A program made the position numbers and the translations under genes. Of a stretch of 6,638 nucleotides of DNA, positions 6,452-6,638 are shown in pieces. The stretch is from positions 1 through 6,638 of the forward strand of contig JAFRZS010000018.1 of the NCBI GenBank assembly GCA_017442445.1. Direction: 5' to 3'. How positions within the stretch are numbered: position 1 is the stretch's first letter; every line of letters begins with the position of its first letter. The notes under the pieces are model-generated. The model did not search any database and was not told the DNA's origin. It worked only from the letters and a program-made list of their open reading frames with translations. The DNA comes from Clostridia bacterium. Its GTDB lineage: Bacteria > Bacillota > Clostridia > Oscillospirales > Acutalibacteraceae.

Positions 6452-6480
6452 ATCTTATCATATTTATATAAAAATTTCAA
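6452..6480 (-). promoter_or_regulatory. Candidate distal promoter of the giant surface-protein gene
   Basis: TTGAAA (6475-6480) and TAAGAT (6452-6457) are 17 bases apart on the minus strand, and TGA just before the -10 provides an extended -10. The start would lie near 6445, with a leader of about 85 bases. It has the better -35, while the proximal candidate has the better -10; either or both could be used. Confidence 0.5.
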
Positions 6481-6531
6481 GTATTTTATTTAAAAATGTT
6501 CAGAACGGTAACTCAGTTTTCTCATTAACCC

Positions 6532-6569
6532 AAAAAAAGGTGGCTATCGCCTTTTCATCGTAGCCACCT
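6532..6569 (-). terminator. Rho-independent terminator of the gene entering from the right
   Basis: On the minus strand AGGTGGCTA pairs perfectly with TAGCCACCT (plus-strand arms 6561-6569 and 6538-6546) around a 14-base loop and is followed by a run of T residues (A 6532-6538 on the plus strand). The plus strand has no T-tract after the hairpin, so it works leftward. It separates the upstream minus-strand gene from the surface-protein gene, which therefore needs its own promoter. Confidence 0.85.
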
Positions 6570-6592
6570 CAACATTTTATTAAATTTTGTTT

Positions 6593-6638
6593 TTACCTGA
6601 GTTTGTTTCCGGATATCTCTGCCTGAGAATAAGCCTTA
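6593..6638 (-). CDS. Possible last codons of an upstream minus-strand gene (frame undecided)
   Basis: The leftward terminator at 6532-6569 implies a transcript ending here. In one minus-strand frame the edge sequence reads KAYSQAEISGNKLR and stops at TAA (6593-6595), 23 bases before the hairpin. A second frame reads 18 codons to a TAA at 6580-6582 and cannot be excluded. The fragment is too short to assign a product, and the transcript could also be an RNA gene. Confidence 0.3.
   Translation of the reverse strand, partial: KAYSQAEISGNKLR

Noticed and set aside
6080..6493. Plus-strand open frame of 137 codons over the start of the surface-protein gene
   Set aside because: It lies antisense to the signal peptide and promoter region of a well-supported gene, has no ribosome binding site that stands out, and its product shows no recognisable domain.
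6532..6569. Hairpin as a riboswitch or attenuator of the surface-protein gene
   Set aside because: It has the simple stem plus T-tract of an intrinsic terminator on the minus strand and lies upstream of both candidate promoters, so it would not be part of the surface-protein leader.

Overview
The window looks like a piece of chromosome from a low-GC, Gram-positive anaerobe of the class Clostridia, probably a gut-type Oscillospiraceae or Ruminococcus relative. This is inferred from the AT-rich intergenic DNA, strong GGAGG ribosome binding sites, sigma-A-type promoters with TGn-extended -10 boxes, a DeoR-type regulator, and a very large secreted protein built of InlB/Listeria-Bacteroides B-type repeats. 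Species cannot be read from the sequence. There is no rRNA, tRNA, CRISPR array, insertion sequence or phage gene.

Layout, left to right: (1) Bases 1-198, minus strand: the N-terminal part of a DeoR-family regulator that runs off the left edge, probably starting at a TTG. (2) Bases 199-385: a divergent intergenic region with two back-to-back promoters of almost identical design (17-bp spacers, TACAAT -10 boxes with a TGn extension), plus imperfect repeats that could be operators. (3) Bases 386-1366, plus strand: a complete 326-residue Gfo/Idh/MocA-family NAD(P)-dependent oxidoreductase, likely a sugar or polyol dehydrogenase. (4) Bases 1381-1462: a plus-strand terminator, then a bidirectional terminator shared with the convergent gene. 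(5) Bases 1474-6360, minus strand: one 1628-residue secreted multidomain protein filling about three quarters of the window. (6) Bases 6361-6638: its upstream region with two candidate promoters, then the terminator and possible last codons of another minus-strand gene that enters from the right edge.

The left pair reads as a small regulator/enzyme module: a sugar-phosphate-responsive type of repressor facing a carbohydrate-type dehydrogenase across a shared control region. The link is inferred from position only. The large surface protein is a separate monocistronic unit. It has a signal peptide, an unrecognised beta-rich N-terminal domain, a FIVAR-like helical module, five B-type beta repeats, a roughly 360-residue helical region with further FIVAR-like modules, four more B-type repeats, and a C-terminal domain of about 110 residues with no cell-wall anchor signal. 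It is the most unusual element here. Nothing in the window supports a defence, toxin or mobile system, and I do not claim one.
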